Source of the DNA: Sciurus carolinensis
Lineage: Eukaryota > Chordata > Mammalia > Rodentia > Sciuridae
NCBI RefSeq assembly: GCF_902686445.1
Contig: NC_062221.1
Span: forward strand, 36,038,575-36,102,574
Reading direction: 5' to 3'
Length of the DNA stretch: 64,000 nucleotides
The stretch's first letter is position 1. The number at the start of each line of letters is the position of its first letter. The translations under genes were made by a program, and so were the position numbers. Under the pieces are notes generated by a model. That model did no database searches, was not told the origin of the DNA, and was given only the letters and a program-made list of their open reading frames with translations. Below are positions 60,976-64,000 of this stretch, in pieces.

Positions 60976-61189
60976 ATAATTTCTTTTTAGTGTATGATAG
61001 AACTCACTAATGAATTTTTGAGACCTAGTGCTTTCTGCTTTGAAAAGTTACTAATTATTAATTCAATGTCTTTAACAAATATTTATCTATTCAGATTCCT
61101 TTTTATTCTTGTATAAGTTTTGGCAGGCTGTGTCTTTTAACAAATTGATGCAATTATCTAGTTTATCAAATGTATGCTACATCAAAGTC
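60976..61189. other. Unassigned sequence
   Basis: Inverse L1M-like traces (ATTAATTCAATGTCTTTAAC) are possible but too short to call. Confidence 0.3.
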
Positions 61190-61706
61190 CCTGAAGGGTT
61201 ATATATGAAGTTGTGAGAAGGAATTGAATGGAGAGCCCATGTAGTTGCAGATACCAGGAATATGGAATGTCTGCAAAAGAATACTATAGGTAGTGAGTAC
61301 AATCAGCCCACGTAGAGGCCTATGGGTAACATCTGGAAAGGCCGAAGGGATGGGACTGCCCAATATTTCTGGTGTTCACATCACCATGTGCCCTGATGCC
61401 AGACAAATACCTGCAGGTTTCAATATTTGCCTTGTTGGCCTTTGTTCCAATCCTTTCTTGGTATTTTTTTATTCCTCTTTTTTGGAATGGAAATATTTAC
61501 TCTGTATAACCATAGGTTGGAAGTATGTGATTTGTTTTTGACTTTTACAGAGCCTCACAACTGAGTTTGCCTTGTGTTTCAGAGTAGACTTTGGACTTGG
61601 ACATTTAAGCAATGCTGGAACTGTTAAGCCTATGGAGACTCTTGGAGATGGACTGAATGAATCATGTTTTGAAATGGGCATGATCCTTTTGGGGTAAGGG
61701 GCAAAA
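61190..61706 (+). mobile_element. MaLR internal 3' part
   Basis: GGTTTCAATATTTGCCTTG, AACTGAGTTTGCCTTGTGTT, CAATGCTGGAACTGTTAAGC, TGGACTGAATGAATCATGTT and GGGGTAAGGGGCAAAATGCT run into the LTR exactly as MaLR interiors do. No coding capacity. Confidence 0.75.
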
Positions 61707-62100
61707 TGCTATAGTTTAGAATTGGAACCTTTCCCAAAGGTTCATGTGTTGAAGGCTTGCACCCCAACTGGTGAGTGGTGGAAAGAAATTTAATGGAAGG
61801 CAGTGGAAAATTTAGGAAGTTGGGTCTAGTTGGAGGCAGTAGGTCACTTGGGCTATGCCTTTGAATGGTATATATTGTCCCCAGTCCCTTTCTCTCTCTC
61901 TGCATCCTGGACACCAAGAGGTGGTAACTTTCCTCCTTTACACACTTCAACTATGATATTCTGTCTTGCCACAGAGTCATAGCAATGGAATAAACTGACC
62001 ATGAAGTGCAGTCTTTGAAACCTTGAACCAAAATAATTTTTTTTTTCCTGTAAGTTGATGTTCTTGGGTATTTTGTCAGAGTGATAAAAGTTAAGTAAAA
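61707..62100 (+). mobile_element. MaLR 3' LTR
   Basis: TGCTATAGTTTAGAATTGGA, AGGTTCATGTGTTGAAGGCT, TTTCCTCCTTTACACACTTC, TAAGTTGATGTTCTTGGGTA and GAGTGATAAAAGTTAAGTAA. A different subfamily from the 430-bp solo LTRs. No TSD expected on the internal side. Confidence 0.75.
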
Positions 62101-62411
62101 GCATGTGATAATTGAAAATGTTTATGGGGTATAATGTTATATATGTACCAATCATATCAGGATAAATAGCATTTTGTCAACTTGTACATCATTGTTTTGA
62201 TGCTCTGTTCTTATGGACTATGCATTAAGGATCGTAAAGACTTTTTGAAGTATTGACCCTTTTGCCATTATGTAATTCCCCTATTCATACCTAATTGCTT
62301 TCCTTGTACTGAATTTTGCTATATAATGCAGCTACTCCCCAAAATATTTCCTTCTCAAAATTGTTTTTGTCTGGCATTTTGGTCTCAGCAATGAAACGCT
62401 GATTAACAGAG
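62101..62411. other. Possible L1M 3' fragment and second LTR end
   Basis: 62115-62200 (GGGGTATAATGTTATATATG) resembles the inverse L1M 3' UTR. 62370-62411 (GGTCTCAGCAATGAAACGCT) resembles a MaLR LTR terminus. Both short. Confidence 0.35.
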
Positions 62412-64000
62412 ATGAGAACTCATGTTTTTGGAACATGGATATAGTCAATAGCCTGAGATGGCCCAAATGAACCCTACCTTCTGTATTTGTGATTTTGTGT
62501 AATTCTTTTTCCTCTAGTTTGGGTGATTTGTTGGCTTGGTTGTAATGAACAGAATATGAAAAAAAGAATGGGTTATTTCTGAAAATAGGTTACAAAAGAT
62601 TGTGCTCTGCATTGGGTGTCCTCTCCTATGCTTTCAGTCACTTGCTCTGAGGATTCCAGCTGTCATATTTGAGGTATTCATATGGAGGAGAACTGATATT
62701 TCAGGTCAGAGCCAGAGAGAACTTGTACCTGCTATCTACCACATGAATGAGTTTGGAAGGAGTCATTTCTCCAGTGAATTCAATATGATTACCTCTTTAG
62801 TGTACAATTTTTTGAGGGGTAGTAAGCCAGAACCATGAAACAGAGCAGCATATTTCTTGACTCAAAAGAACGGTGAGATAATAAATGATTTGTTTGAAAC
62901 CATGGAGATTTGAATACTTGTACAATAGATCTCAAATACCATGAGAAACACGGTGGATTTGGGTAGGGTGGCTAGAGAGAAATTTTCTGTCATCAGAAGT
63001 CAGAATAAAGGAAGAAAATTTTTAAAATCCCCATGATATAGAGAGACAGGATAGAAAATCACTTAGGAAACACTATATTTATTTTACCTAATTCTAAATT
63101 TTTCTTTATTTGTGCCATTTCTCAGCTGCCAAGATCTTAAAATGATACTTTCAGGTTCTCTTTCCCCAACCATTCACTTAATTATAAGTGTAATAGAAGT
63201 GTAATAGAAACACAGGGAGACTGGGAATTGAGCCTGAATCATAATTAAATGACTCCATATGAGAAAAAACAGAAACAAAACAAATTTCTTTCTAGAGTTG
63301 AGGAAGCAACAAACATTTATCAGATAAGCCAATAAACAGTAATTTACTTTCACATAGAATAAACTGGTCTGCCTATGCTAGGTTTCTGATAACATTACAC
63401 AGTTTTAACTTACAAAGAGATATTATCATGGGATCAGGAGTAATTATAGCTGTTGATTTCCAGAAAGACTGAAAAATTTCAATTGGACTTCAAATATTGA
63501 TATAAACCTGGTTGTTTTTATGAGAAAAACAATGGCTTTATGCTTTGCCAAGATTATTGTTTGGAAAGTTAGCTGTTTTAAAGTATTGATATGTGTATAG
63601 TGCAAGAGCAGTCAATTATGAAGTTAAAATTATATTGCTTAGTTCATTATGCTAGAAAAATTTGAAAGGTGAATTAGATTTTATTGAAAAATGACTAGAT
63701 GTACTATGTATTCAACTCACTTTTGATATACCTCAAGTATATGAAGAGAAAAATATCATTTTAATTTTCTGTCTCCAAAATGCAATTTTATTCTTGAGCT
63801 AATTCTGCAGAGTAGAAATAATTTTGACATTTGTACTTTCTAGATGGAGTTCAATATATGAATAAAAGTTCTTGTGGGAAATGTATTTGTAGATTTAAAA
63901 GTTTATTTTGAAGAGCTTCAAAGAATGAAAACTGCTTTTTCTTTTAGACCAAATTAATCCTTGCCTTTTCCATAATTTCTTAATGTCCTTAATGTGGAAT
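62412..64000. other. Unique sequence
   Basis: No gene or recognised repeat. The 78-codon frame at 62602-62838 has no recognisable domain. Confidence 0.4.

Noticed and set aside
1..64000. CRISPR array, operon, phage or other prokaryote-type system
   Set aside because: All signals are mammalian nuclear repeats. No regularly spaced direct repeats and no dense coding.

Overview
This is gene-free, AT-rich, CpG-poor nuclear DNA from a rodent, most likely a squirrel-family (Sciuridae) genome. The main evidence for the family is the SINE set: tRNA-derived ID elements, many with the (ATAA)n-type tail familiar from squirrels, and dimeric elements made of a 7SL/B1-like left half and an ID right half (MEN or B1-dID type). 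An L1 whose 3' UTR is purine- and G-rich fits the same picture. I found no intact protein-coding gene, no convincing host exon and no functional RNA gene. Every open frame above about 80 codons lies in a retrotransposon or looks like chance. The window is therefore intergenic or deep intronic.

Layout. 1-4857: a decayed L1 (+) with remains of ORF1 and ORF2. 4866-7850: a dimeric SINE and three LTRs of three families. 8493-9595: two dimeric SINEs around a MIR. 10425-13985: an ancient antisense L1M 3' end split by a younger L1 fragment and a solo LTR, each with a visible target-site duplication (TSD). 14000-23460: mostly unique sequence with a few SINEs and one MaLR-type LTR. 23463-29186: an LTR-rich block with four copies or parts of one minus-strand LTR family and three same-strand MaLR-type solo LTRs. 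29266-31470: a mirrored GT/CA microsatellite and diverged tandem repeats. 33240-33890: an ancient ERVL-like LTR. 36770-44641: a nearly full-length fossil antisense L1M opened by five later insertions, then a MaLR-type LTR. 45239-57480: older LTR repeats, MIR/L2 fossils, young ID elements and long unique tracts. 57500-62411: two MaLR relics that keep internal sequence, and three dimeric SINEs. 62412-64000: unique sequence.

Nothing here works together as a pathway. What can be read is insertion history: TSDs of 4, 5 and 6 bp separate the LTR classes, TSDs of about 8-17 bp mark L1-driven insertions, and nesting gives relative ages. Family names were assigned from remembered consensus patterns, not a database search. 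I saw no undescribed biological system. The most unusual structures are a 34-bp near-perfect hairpin, a rearranged double-ended LTR, an internally deleted L1 ORF1 and an unassigned tandem-repeat block.
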